NCBI GenBank assembly: GCA_938039765.1
Contig: CALHTV010000038.1
Location: 1-6,416, forward strand
Length of the DNA stretch: 6,416 nucleotides
Direction of reading: 5' to 3'
DNA from: an uncultured Dictyoglomus sp.
GTDB taxonomy: Bacteria; Dictyoglomota; Dictyoglomia; Dictyoglomales; Dictyoglomaceae
A program made the position numbers and the translations under genes. Below, in pieces: positions 1 through 6,416 of the stretch (position 1 is its first letter; each line of letters starts with the position of its first letter). The notes beneath the pieces were generated by a model. It saw only the letters and a program-made list of their open reading frames with translations. It did no database searches and had not been told where the DNA came from.

Positions 1-5
1 GAAAA

Positions 6-455
6 ATGATTGTGAAAATTTTATTTGTATGTTCAGGAAATACCTGTAGAAGTCCAATGGCCGAGTATCTATTTAAAGATATTTTGAGAGATTATAACAA
101 TATGAATATAGAAGTAATTTCTGCTGGTATTTTTGCTATAGATGAAAGTGAGCCGTCTTTTTATTCTGTTGAAGTAATGAAGGAGAAAGGAATTGATATC
201 TCTTCTCATCGTTCAAGAAGATTAAATAGGAAGTTGATTGAAGATTCATCTTTTATTTTTACGATGACCGACGAACAGGTTGAATTGTTAAGAAAAATGT
301 ATCCTGAGTTTAGTTACAAAATTTTTAAATTGGCTTCCGAAGATATAGAAGATCCTTTTGGAGAAAGTATTGAAAAGTATAGGGAAGTTCGTGATAAGAT
401 AGAAAAAGGAGTAAAAGATATTTTGAAAAATATATATGTGAGGGTGGAAAAATGA
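6..455 (+). CDS. ywlE: Low-molecular-weight phosphatase, probable protein-arginine phosphatase (YwlE type)
   Basis: This cytoplasmic phosphatase of the low-molecular-weight protein tyrosine phosphatase fold has 149 residues, normal for the family. The P-loop CSGNTCRS lies at residues 9-16: Cys9 is the nucleophile and Arg15 binds the phosphate. The general-acid motif DPFG is at 116-119 with Asp116. Thr13 sits where Bacillus YwlE has the threonine that favours phosphoarginine; ordinary tyrosine phosphatases usually carry isoleucine there. From family knowledge the likely reaction is removal of phosphate from arginine residues marked by a McsB-type kinase, but no kinase is visible here and substrate preference is inferred. 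The start is uncertain: ATG at 6 or GTG at 12, which would give a protein beginning MKILFVC. The upstream region is cut off by the window, so no ribosome-binding site can be judged. The stop overlaps the rpiB start by 4 bases (ATGA), implying translational coupling. Confidence 0.88.
   Translation: MIVKILFVCSGNTCRSPMAEYLFKDILRDYNNMNIEVISAGIFAIDESEPSFYSVEVMKEKGIDISSHRSRRLNRKLIEDSSFIFTMTDEQVELLRKMYPEFSYKIFKLASEDIEDPFGESIEKYREVRDKIEKGVKDILKNIYVRVEK
441..447 (+). promoter_or_regulatory. Ribosome-binding site of rpiB
   Basis: The sequence AGGGTGG lies 4 bases before the ATG at 452, inside the last codons of the upstream phosphatase gene. It supports the ATG at 452 as the rpiB start. The spacing is short but usable. 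Confidence 0.6.
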
Positions 456-898
456 AGATTGCAATAGGATCTGATCATGCAGGATATATATTAAAAGAGG
501 AATTGAAACATTGGCTTGAGGAATGGAATATTTCTTATCATGATTTTGGAACTTATTCTCCTGAAAAAGTTGATTATCCAGATTATGGTATATTAGTTGC
601 AAGAGCAGTAGCAAAGGGAGGATTTGAAAAGGGTATATTAATTTGTGGTACGGGAATAGGTATGAGTATTGTAGCTAATAAAGTTAAAGGTATAAGAGCA
701 GCACTATGTCGAGATCCATATGAAGCTAAACTAAGTAGAGAACATAATGATGCTAACATTCTAACTTTGGGTGGAAGAATTATTGGTTTGGATTTGGCAA
801 AAGAAATTGTTAGAGTTTGGCTTACCACAGAGTTTTCAGGGGGTAGGCATAAAGTAAGATTGGATAAAATCTCAATGATTGAGGAGGAGGAACTGTGA
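452..898 (+). CDS. rpiB: Ribose-5-phosphate isomerase B (RpiB/LacA/LacB family)
   Basis: This enzyme interconverts ribose 5-phosphate and ribulose 5-phosphate in the non-oxidative pentose phosphate pathway, in the cytoplasm. Its 148 residues match the family length. The N-terminal [11 protein letters not shown] holds the substrate-binding Asp8-His9. [17 protein letters not shown] (61-77) contains the catalytic-base cysteine, Cys65, followed by the glycine-rich anion loop. [15 protein letters not shown] (95-109) carries His98, the residue linked to ring opening in the E. coli enzyme. The intact cysteine and the [12 protein letters not shown] loop favour RpiB over the galactose-6-phosphate isomerase subunits LacA/LacB, and no lac-type sugar genes are nearby. 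The gene overlaps both neighbours by 4 bases. Its acidic tail (MIEEEEL) is encoded by DNA that also forms the glyA ribosome-binding site. Confidence 0.95.
   Translation: MKIAIGSDHAGYILKEELKHWLEEWNISYHDFGTYSPEKVDYPDYGILVARAVAKGGFEKGILICGTGIGMSIVANKVKGIRAALCRDPYEAKLSREHNDANILTLGGRIIGLDLAKEIVRVWLTTEFSGGRHKVRLDKISMIEEEEL
881..890 (+). promoter_or_regulatory. Ribosome-binding site of glyA, inside rpiB
   Basis: GAGGAGGAGG is a strong purine-rich Shine-Dalgarno tract with GGAGG cores ending 7 or 4 bases before the GTG at 895. It fixes the glyA start at that GTG. The same bases encode the glutamate run at the RpiB C-terminus. Confidence 0.8.
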
Positions 899-2139
899 AG
901 TACTTACCTAATGTAGATCCTGAGATTTATGAAGCTATAAAAGGAGAAGAATATAGAGAAGAATACCACTTAGAACTTATTGCTTCCGAAAATTTTGTTA
1001 GCAGGGCAGTTTTAGAGGCTCAAGGTTCAGTACTTACTAATAAATACGCAGAAGGTTATCCGGGAAAGAGATATTATGGTGGATGTCTTTATATGGATAA
1101 GGTTGAAGAAGTAGCAAGAGAAAGAGTGAAAGCAATATATGGAGCAGAGCATGCAAACGTCCAGCCTCACTCAGGTAGTCAAGCAAATATGGCAGTATAT
1201 TTTGTTGTTTTAAATCCTGGAGACAAGGTTTTGGGTATGAATTTGGCTCATGGTGGACATCTGACTCATGGAAGTCCTGTGAATTTTTCTGGAAAGTTTT
1301 TTAATTTTTATTTTTATGGAGTCGACAAAGATACTGAAAGAATAGATTATGATTCTATATGGAGCTTAGCAAAGGAGATAAAACCTAAATTGATTGTGGC
1401 TGGTGCAAGTGCTTATCCTAGGATTATTGATTTTGAAAAATTTGCTCAAATAGCAGAAGATGTAGGGGCTTATTTAATGGTCGATATGGCCCATATTGCA
1501 GGTTTAGTTGCAGCAGGCCTCCATCCTTCTCCTGTTCCTTATGCTCATTTTGTTACTAGTACTACTCATAAAACTTTAAGAGGACCAAGAGGTGGATTTA
1601 TCTTATGTAAGAAAGAATTTGCAAAAGATATTGATAAAGTAATATTTCCTGGTATACAAGGAGGACCTTTAATGCATGTAATAGCTGCAAAGGCTGTAGC
1701 TTTTAAAGAGGCTATGATGCCAGAATTTAAGGAATACCAAAAGCAAGTAGTTAAAAATGCTAAGGCGTTAGCTGAGGAGTTGATAAGGCTAGGTTATAGG
1801 CTTGTAAGTGGTGGAACTGACAACCATTTGATGTTAGTAGATTTGAGAGAAAAAGGAATAACAGGAAAAGAAGCAGAAAAAGCTTTAGAAGAAGCAGGGA
1901 TAACGGTAAATAAAAATGCAATACCCTTTGATCCTCAGCCTCCGACAATAACTAGTGGAATAAGGATAGGAACTCCAGCCTTGACTACTCGTGGTATGAA
2001 AGAAGAAGAAATGAGGTATGTAGCGAGGCTTATCCATCAAATCCTCTCTAATCCTAAAGATGAAAAGGTAAAAGAAAAGGTAAAAAAAGAAGTTGAAGAA
2101 TTATGTAAACAATTCCCAATTTATAGAAAGGAGAATTAA
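895..2139 (+). CDS. glyA: Serine hydroxymethyltransferase
   Basis: This cytoplasmic PLP enzyme converts serine and tetrahydrofolate to glycine and 5,10-methylenetetrahydrofolate, the main source of one-carbon units for purines, thymidylate and methionine. Its 414 residues are typical of bacterial GlyA. Visible signatures are LIASENF (28-34), [16 protein letters not shown] (48-63), the cofactor-phosphate loop HSGSQAN (92-98), VDMAHIAGL with Asp197 near the PLP ring nitrogen, [14 protein letters not shown] (221-234) with PLP-binding Lys226, and Arg357 in SGIRIGTPA, which binds the substrate carboxylate. The start is GTG at 895: its strong ribosome-binding site is directly upstream, and [10 protein letters not shown] begins where family members usually begin. 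The GTG shares 4 bases with the rpiB stop (GTGA). The C-terminus ends in a Lys/Glu-rich helix that includes a perfect 12-base tandem duplication. Confidence 0.97.
   Translation: MKYLPNVDPEIYEAIKGEEYREEYHLELIASENFVSRAVLEAQGSVLTNKYAEGYPGKRYYGGCLYMDKVEEVARERVKAIYGAEHANVQPHSGSQANMAVYFVVLNPGDKVLGMNLAHGGHLTHGSPVNFSGKFFNFYFYGVDKDTERIDYDSIWSLAKEIKPKLIVAGASAYPRIIDFEKFAQIAEDVGAYLMVDMAHIAGLVAAGLHPSPVPYAHFVTSTTHKTLRGPRGGFILCKKEFAKDIDKVIFPGIQGGPLMHVIAAKAVAFKEAMMPEFKEYQKQVVKNAKALAEELIRLGYRLVSGGTDNHLMLVDLREKGITGKEAEKALEEAGITVNKNAIPFDPQPPTITSGIRIGTPALTTRGMKEEEMRYVARLIHQILSNPKDEKVKEKVKKEVEELCKQFPIYRKEN
2062..2085 (+). repeat. Two perfect 12-base tandem units in the 3' end of glyA
   Basis: The unit GAAAAGGTAAAA occurs twice back to back (2062-2073 and 2074-2085), encoding EKVK twice in the charged C-terminal helix of GlyA. 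It keeps frame. It may be a local duplication or just low-complexity Lys/Glu coding; no function is claimed. Confidence 0.7.
2127..2133 (+). promoter_or_regulatory. Ribosome-binding site of upp
   Basis: AAAGGAG lies 9 bases before the ATG at 2143 and within the last codons of glyA, supporting that ATG as the upp start. Confidence 0.75.
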
Positions 2140-2142
2140 TAA

Positions 2143-2766
<624 letters not shown>

Positions 2767-2778
2767 TAACTCTGCTAT

Positions 2779-2785
2779 GGGGGAG
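2779..2785 (+). promoter_or_regulatory. Ribosome-binding site that decides the murA start
   Basis: GGGGGAG lies 6 bases before the GTG at 2792, an ideal spacing. The alternative in-frame ATG at 2777 overlaps this tract and has no purine-rich site before it; the still earlier ATG at 2702 is buried in the conserved end of upp. Confidence 0.7.
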
Positions 2786-2791
2786 CTTGTT

Positions 2792-4072
2792 GTGAGAAAA
2801 GACAAGTTTATTATCGAAGGGGGACATAGACTTAGAGGAGAAATAGATATATGGGGAAGTAAAAATGCCTCTCTGCCTATAATGGCAGCTTCTATACTCA
2901 ATTGTGGGGACCTAATTTTAGATAATGTTCCTCCTGTAAAGGATAATATTACTATGGCCGAAATACTTAAAGTATTAGGTTTGGAAGTAGAATTTCTTGA
3001 AGGGGACAAAGTACATATAAAGGGAGAACCTAAGGGATACAGAGCTCCTTATGAACTGGTATCTAGAATGAGAGCTTCTTTTGAATTAATGGGACCTTTG
3101 CTTGCTCGTTTTGGAGAAGCAGAGATTCCTTATCCAGGTGGCTGTAGAATTGGTTTGAGACCTGTCGATCTTCACATTAAAGGTTTTGAAAGTTTAGGGG
3201 CTGAAGTTAGTGTTGAAAAGGGTTATGTATGTGCAAGAGCTAAAAAAGGATTAAAAGGGACAAAGATACATCTTGATAAGCCTAGCGTAGGAGCTACAAG
3301 AAATATTATGATGGCTGCGGTCTTAGCAGAAGGAGAAACAGTAATTGAAAATGCTGCTTGCGAACCTGAAGTGGTTGATTTAGGGAATTTTTTGAGGATG
3401 ATGGGAGCGGAGATTGAAGGATTAGGAACCTCTACTATACACATAAAAGGTAAAAAGGAGTTGAAATCTGTTAATTATTATAAGGTTATTCCTGACAGAA
3501 TCGCTGCTGGTACTTTTATTATTGCTGGGGTTATGTTGGGAAAAGACCTGATTGTAAGAAATGTTGAGCCCGAGCATCTTCAAAGTTTGTTTATCAAATT
3601 AAGGGAAGCGGGGGTTGAGACTTTACAAATAAAAGATAAGGAGGTAAGGATTAAAGCAGCTAAAAACTGGAAAGGAATTGAAGTCACTACTATGCCATAT
3701 CCTGGCTTTCCCACAGATCTGCAGCCTCAAATGATGGTTTTTTTGAGCCTTGCACAAGGAAGTAGTCTGCTTGTGGAAACAGTTTTTGAAAATAGGTTTT
3801 TACATGTAGGTGAGCTTTTACGTTTAGGAGCCAAGATAAGTATAGATGGAAGAACAGCCCTAATTCAAGGAGTGGATAAATTAAAAGGTGCTCCTGTGGA
3901 GGCAACTGATCTTAGAGCTGGAGCAGCCTTAGTGCTTGCAGGATTAGTGGCTGATGGAATTACTGAAGTTTTAGATGTAAGTGAACATATTGACAGAGGT
4001 TATGTGGCTTTAGAGGAAAAACTATCTGCTTTGGGGGCTAAGGTTAAGAGAGTTTATGAAGAAAGTAATTAA
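2792..4072 (+). CDS. murA: UDP-N-acetylglucosamine 1-carboxyvinyltransferase (MurA)
   Basis: MurA transfers the enolpyruvyl group of PEP to UDP-N-acetylglucosamine, the first committed step of peptidoglycan precursor synthesis in the cytoplasm. Started at GTG 2792 it has 426 residues, within the normal range, and begins MRKDKFIIEGGHRLRGEI as family members do. Conserved residues, numbered from that start, are Lys24-Asn25 in GSKNASLP, Arg94 in MRASFELMGPL, catalytic Cys118 in PGGCRIGLRPVDLH, Asp309 in PGFPTDLQPQ, Arg375 in DLRAGAALVLAGL, and Arg402 in HIDRGY. Cys118 matches the cysteine alkylated by fosfomycin, so intrinsic target resistance by a Cys-to-Asp change is not expected. Both halves of the EPSP-synthase-like fold are complete. 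The gene starts 25 bases after upp, and its last 17 bases overlap the next gene. EPSP synthase is excluded by the MurA-type cysteine loop and HIDRGY ending. Confidence 0.95.
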   Translation: MRKDKFIIEGGHRLRGEIDIWGSKNASLPIMAASILNCGDLILDNVPPVKDNITMAEILKVLGLEVEFLEGDKVHIKGEPKGYRAPYELVSRMRASFELMGPLLARFGEAEIPYPGGCRIGLRPVDLHIKGFESLGAEVSVEKGYVCARAKKGLKGTKIHLDKPSVGATRNIMMAAVLAEGETVIENAACEPEVVDLGNFLRMMGAEIEGLGTSTIHIKGKKELKSVNYYKVIPDRIAAGTFIIAGVMLGKDLIVRNVEPEHLQSLFIKLREAGVETLQIKDKEVRIKAAKNWKGIEVTTMPYPGFPTDLQPQMMVFLSLAQGSSLLVETVFENRFLHVGELLRLGAKISIDGRTALIQGVDKLKGAPVEATDLRAGAALVLAGLVADGITEVLDVSEHIDRGYVALEEKLSALGAKVKRVYEESN

Positions 4073-5504
4073 GGTTTTAATTTCAATTTTTATTGGACTG
4101 TCTCTTTTAGGAGGAGGTTTGTACCTCACTATTCCTCTATGGTTTAAGCCTTTAGTTTTTTATATTCTAAATGAGAATTTTGGAAACGTTATATATGTGG
4201 AGGATATTAAATATGTTTTTCCTAATAAGATTGCTATTTCTACTTTAGGAGTAGCAAATCTTGCCTCTTTTTCTAATGTGAATGTTCTTATTCAAAATCC
4301 TATTAAACTATCTCCTATTATTTTAGAACTAGTTAAACCCAAAATAATCGTAATTCATAATGAAAAAGGAGAATGGACTTTTCCTCCTATTCCTGGTATT
4401 GATACCTCCAAAGATAAAGGTGTTTCTAATATTAATGTGGAAATAAGGGCTAATATAAGGGATGGAATAGTTGTTGTTAGAGACCTCAAATTGAAGAAAG
4501 ATATTGAACTCTCAAAAGTTAATGGAGAACTATTCTGGAAAAATCAGGTAGTTTCGTATACTGTTTCTACATTAATAGATGGACAATCAATAAAAAGCTA
4601 TGGGAATTATGACTTTTCAAAGGAAAAAGGAGATTTAACTTTTGAGTTTCAAAAAGCTTTTGCAGAAGTTTGGGGACCATTATTTTTACCTGAGATTTTC
4701 ACAATTGAGAAAGGACTTTTTACAGGTTGGTTTAATACAAAAGGTGAAAAAGGTAATTGGAAAGTAAAAGGAGAAATTGAGGCCTATAATGCAGAGGGTA
4801 GAATTTCTCCTTTTAAGAGTAGATTTACTAACATTTCTCTAAAATTGAAAATAGATGGTGAAAATATAAATATTACTGAGGGAAAAGGAAATCTTAATGA
4901 TTCTGCAATAAAGTTTTCGGGTAAATTAATGCCTATTCCTCTGTTAGACATAAACTTTAAGAATTTCGATTTAGAAGCCTTGGATAAAGAATTTTTTGAA
5001 GGAAATGCTAAGTTGAAGGGAAAAGTAGAGGGAGAGATTATTGTGTCGGATTCTTGGGAGAAGCCTTTAGTCAAAGGGAATTTAACTGCCAAAAATATTT
5101 CTATATATGATTTTGAATTTAAAGAAATAAAAATAACCACAGACTCTAATTTGCCTTCAATAAGTGCAGAGATTTTAGGAAAAATGGAATTAGGGAACAT
5201 AAAAGGTAAAGTTTCTTTTAATTTAGAAAACAATATGGGTAGTTTCAATATAGATGGAGAAAATATTAATGTTGAAAAAATAGCTGAGATTTTCAATCTT
5301 CCTAAAATGGAAGGTAAAGGGAGCGTATCAATTAAAGGACTAAAAGATAAAGAATGGAAAATATATATAAGTGGAGTGATAGAGAACGGAAGATTGGGAG
5401 ATTATTCTGCAGAAAGAATTCTGTTTAATTTTGAGAATGAAGGAAAAGATCTGAATTTTCATAAACTTTTAAAGATTAAGAGTTTTTTTTTCCTAAAAAG
5501 TTAA
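4056..5504 (+). CDS. AsmA/TamB-like envelope protein, frame-0 part ending just after a T9 run
   Basis: This reading frame encodes 482 residues. The N-terminus MKKVIKVLIS is basic and leads into a hydrophobic segment (about 5-30), a likely signal anchor with no clear cleavage site. The rest is predicted to lie outside the inner membrane and is made of alternating short beta-strand-like segments with Gly/Asn/Asp turns. Recurrent units near 218-265, 313-360 and 415-461 follow a pattern of G-x-V-x-G, a Trp or Lys-Pro, a glycine-containing strand, then a strand-rich tail. This resembles the AsmA/TamB/DUF748 group, long beta-groove proteins implicated in lipid transport to the outer membrane; the assignment rests on overall character, since the family has few invariant residues. 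The ATG overlaps murA by 17 bases; AAGGT at 4040-4044 or the purine tract at 4046-4052 could be its ribosome-binding site. Frame 0 ends in SFFFLKS at a TAA (5502-5504), directly after nine T's, and the protein evidently continues in the -1 frame. Confidence 0.75.
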   Translation: MKKVIKVLISIFIGLSLLGGGLYLTIPLWFKPLVFYILNENFGNVIYVEDIKYVFPNKIAISTLGVANLASFSNVNVLIQNPIKLSPIILELVKPKIIVIHNEKGEWTFPPIPGIDTSKDKGVSNINVEIRANIRDGIVVVRDLKLKKDIELSKVNGELFWKNQVVSYTVSTLIDGQSIKSYGNYDFSKEKGDLTFEFQKAFAEVWGPLFLPEIFTIEKGLFTGWFNTKGEKGNWKVKGEIEAYNAEGRISPFKSRFTNISLKLKIDGENINITEGKGNLNDSAIKFSGKLMPIPLLDINFKNFDLEALDKEFFEGNAKLKGKVEGEIIVSDSWEKPLVKGNLTAKNISIYDFEFKEIKITTDSNLPSISAEILGKMELGNIKGKVSFNLENNMGSFNIDGENINVEKIAEIFNLPKMEGKGSVSIKGLKDKEWKIYISGVIENGRLGDYSAERILFNFENEGKDLNFHKLLKIKSFFFLKS

Positions 5505-6306
5505 AACTTGAATTAATAGGTTTGGTATTCAATAGTTTAAAGAGTAGTGGTAACATTCAATTGTCTAAAGACTCTTCTTCAAACTCTAAGTACAATATAA
5601 GGGGAAAATTCCTTGTTGATAATATTGGTACATTACATGTTTATGGAAACTATGATTTTGAAGGTTCTTTTGGGGAAATTTCTTTAATTTCTTCTTCCTT
5701 TGATTTAAGAAATCTTAGTCCTCTTTTGCCTTTAGAGAAAAATAATATAAGTGCTACCATCTTTTTAAGAGGAAAGATAACAGGAAATATATTTAGTAAA
5801 CCTTTTTATAATTTCTCTATTCATATAAGAGATCTAAGTATTAATACTCTAAAGATTGATAGATTGACTATAAATCTTAAGGGAATAGACTTAAAAAACT
5901 TAGATGCTTCTGTTAGTGGTAAATATAGTAATAGTACTTTCTGGTCAAAAGGTAGATTTGACCTTTTTAATTTGAAAGGAGAATTAAAGGGTAGAATTAA
6001 TTGGAATGATTTTGTAAAATTTAATCCTTATTTTGTTTGGCAAGGTAGTTTTTCATCCTGGAGTTTCGAAATATTTTCTAAAAACTCAAGTCTAAGATAC
6101 AATAATTTTTGTCTTAATCTTTCAGATCTTAGTCTAAAAATTGATAGTGAGAGTAGGATTGAAGGGTATTTATTTCATTTAGATAAAGGATGCTATCTAT
6201 ACGCAGGATTAAATGGGACTTTAGATAAATGGAAGCTAGTAGTATGGGGGGAAAATCTTAATATTTTAGACTCAAAGTTGCAAGAGATAGAATTTTCGTT
6301 AAGTAG
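4707..6306 (+). repeat. Degenerate protein-level repeats in the AsmA/TamB-like gene
   Basis: About five similar units are visible in translation, near 4707-4850, 4992-5135, 5298-5438, 5747-5881 and 6182-6306. The first three are spaced about 95-102 residues apart and lie before the frame change; the last two lie after it. Each has a glycine-bracketed strand, a Trp or Lys-Pro, then alternating hydrophobic/polar strands. The match was made by eye and the boundaries are approximate. Confidence 0.45.
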
Positions 6307-6416
6307 TGATTTTGTAGGAGATATGAAAATTAAAATAGGAGATCAAAAGGTTATTAAAAGTGAATTTATCTTATCTCTTGATAATAAGGTGCTTACTTTG
6401 AAAGATATTTCCTATA
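5480..6416 (+). CDS. AsmA/TamB-like protein, continuation in the -1 frame (partial, runs off the window)
   Basis: The -1 frame relative to the upstream part is open from just after a TAA at 5477-5479 to the window end, with codons such as CCT at 5492-5494 and TTA at 5501-5503. It adds 308 complete codons from 5492 on. No ATG or GTG occurs in this frame until ATG 6323, so an independent gene starting near 5500 is unlikely; only TTG codons are available. The translation (PKKLKLELIGLVFNS onward) has the same beta-rich, Gly/Asn/Ser turn-rich character and repeats the upstream unit, for example in IFLRGKITGNIFSKPF and in LNGTLDKWKLVVWGENL. Joined by one extra T in the run, the combined protein would have about 787 residues inside the window and continue beyond it. 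Whether cells make it by slippage, or the gene is simply mis-sequenced or broken, is unknown. Confidence 0.72.
5483..5491 (+). other. Nine-T run at the frame change: possible slippage or frameshift site
   Basis: Nine consecutive T's lie within the only region (5480-5504) where both frames are free of stops. RNA polymerase adding one U would join the frames; T9 runs are known to cause this, for example in Shigella mxiE, and A9 does so in Thermus dnaX. The tract also contains T TTT TTC in frame (5486-5492), compatible with -1 ribosomal slippage. No convincing strong hairpin was seen after it, which fits polymerase slippage better than a structure-stimulated ribosomal event. A one-base homopolymer error would look the same. 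Confidence 0.6.

Noticed and set aside
288..828. Open frames on the - strand across the phosphatase and rpiB genes
   Set aside because: They are shadows of two conserved enzymes; the translations show no recognisable motif and no ribosome-binding context was evident.
1290..1318. T-rich stretch in glyA (runs of 6, 5 and 5 T's) as another slippage site
   Set aside because: The runs are short, the reading frame is intact through them, and they encode the FFNFYFYG segment of GlyA.
4784..5296. A 170-codon open frame on the - strand inside the AsmA/TamB-like gene
   Set aside because: It lies wholly antisense to a supported gene, its translation is low-complexity (Ser/Phe/Ile/Leu-rich) as expected from the complement of Lys/Glu/Asn-rich coding, and no family motif is visible.
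5464..5509. Hairpins around the T9 run (AACTTTT with AAAAGTT, and AAGTT with AACTT) as a frameshift stimulator or terminator
   Set aside because: The stems are short and nearly all A-T, with either a 25-base or a 2-4-base loop, and coding continues downstream. They are too weak to claim as a structural element or an intrinsic terminator.
5504..6416. A separate second gene beginning just after the frame-0 stop
   Set aside because: The frame has no ATG or GTG before 6323, the nearest TTG (5522) lacks a good ribosome-binding site, and the frame is open back through the T9 run, so continuation of the upstream gene is the simpler reading.

Overview
The window is a compact, AT-rich bacterial segment with every gene on the + strand and almost no intergenic DNA. 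By eye roughly a third of bases are G/C. Arginine is mostly AGA/AGG, ATA is common for isoleucine, and the proteins are rich in Lys and Glu, a combination typical of low-GC thermophiles. The gene order (arginine-phosphatase-like protein, rpiB, glyA, upp) recalls the Firmicutes ywlE-rpiB-glyA-upp cluster, while the last gene is an AsmA/TamB-like envelope protein expected in a diderm. An AT-rich thermophilic diderm such as Dictyoglomus would fit, but that assignment is inferred from recall and not tested.

Layout: (1) 6-455, low-molecular-weight phosphatase of the YwlE protein-arginine-phosphatase type; (2) 452-898, ribose-5-phosphate isomerase B, overlapping the first gene by 4 bases; (3) 895-2139, serine hydroxymethyltransferase, with a GTG start overlapping rpiB by 4 bases; (4) 2143-2766, uracil phosphoribosyltransferase, 3 bases downstream; (5) 2792-4072, MurA, best started at a GTG behind a strong ribosome-binding site; (6) 4056 to the window end, a large membrane-anchored beta-rich AsmA/TamB-like protein that overlaps murA by 17 bases and is split by a frame change at a run of nine T's (5483-5491).

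Genes 1-6 look like one transcription unit whose promoter lies before the window and whose end lies beyond it; no promoter or terminator was recognised inside. The metabolic part links pentose-phosphate (RpiB), one-carbon units (GlyA) and pyrimidine salvage (Upp), which meet in nucleotide synthesis. The distal part serves the envelope: MurA makes the first committed peptidoglycan precursor, and the AsmA/TamB-like protein probably acts between inner and outer membrane.

The observation most worth a second look is the T9 run in the last gene. Frame 0 stops 11 bases after it, but the -1 frame is open from 5480 to the window end (over 900 bases), has no ATG or GTG start until 6323, and continues the same protein family and repeat pattern. 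This is a transcriptional-slippage or -1 ribosomal frameshift site, a homopolymer sequencing error, or a recent frameshift mutation; the sequence alone cannot decide between them.
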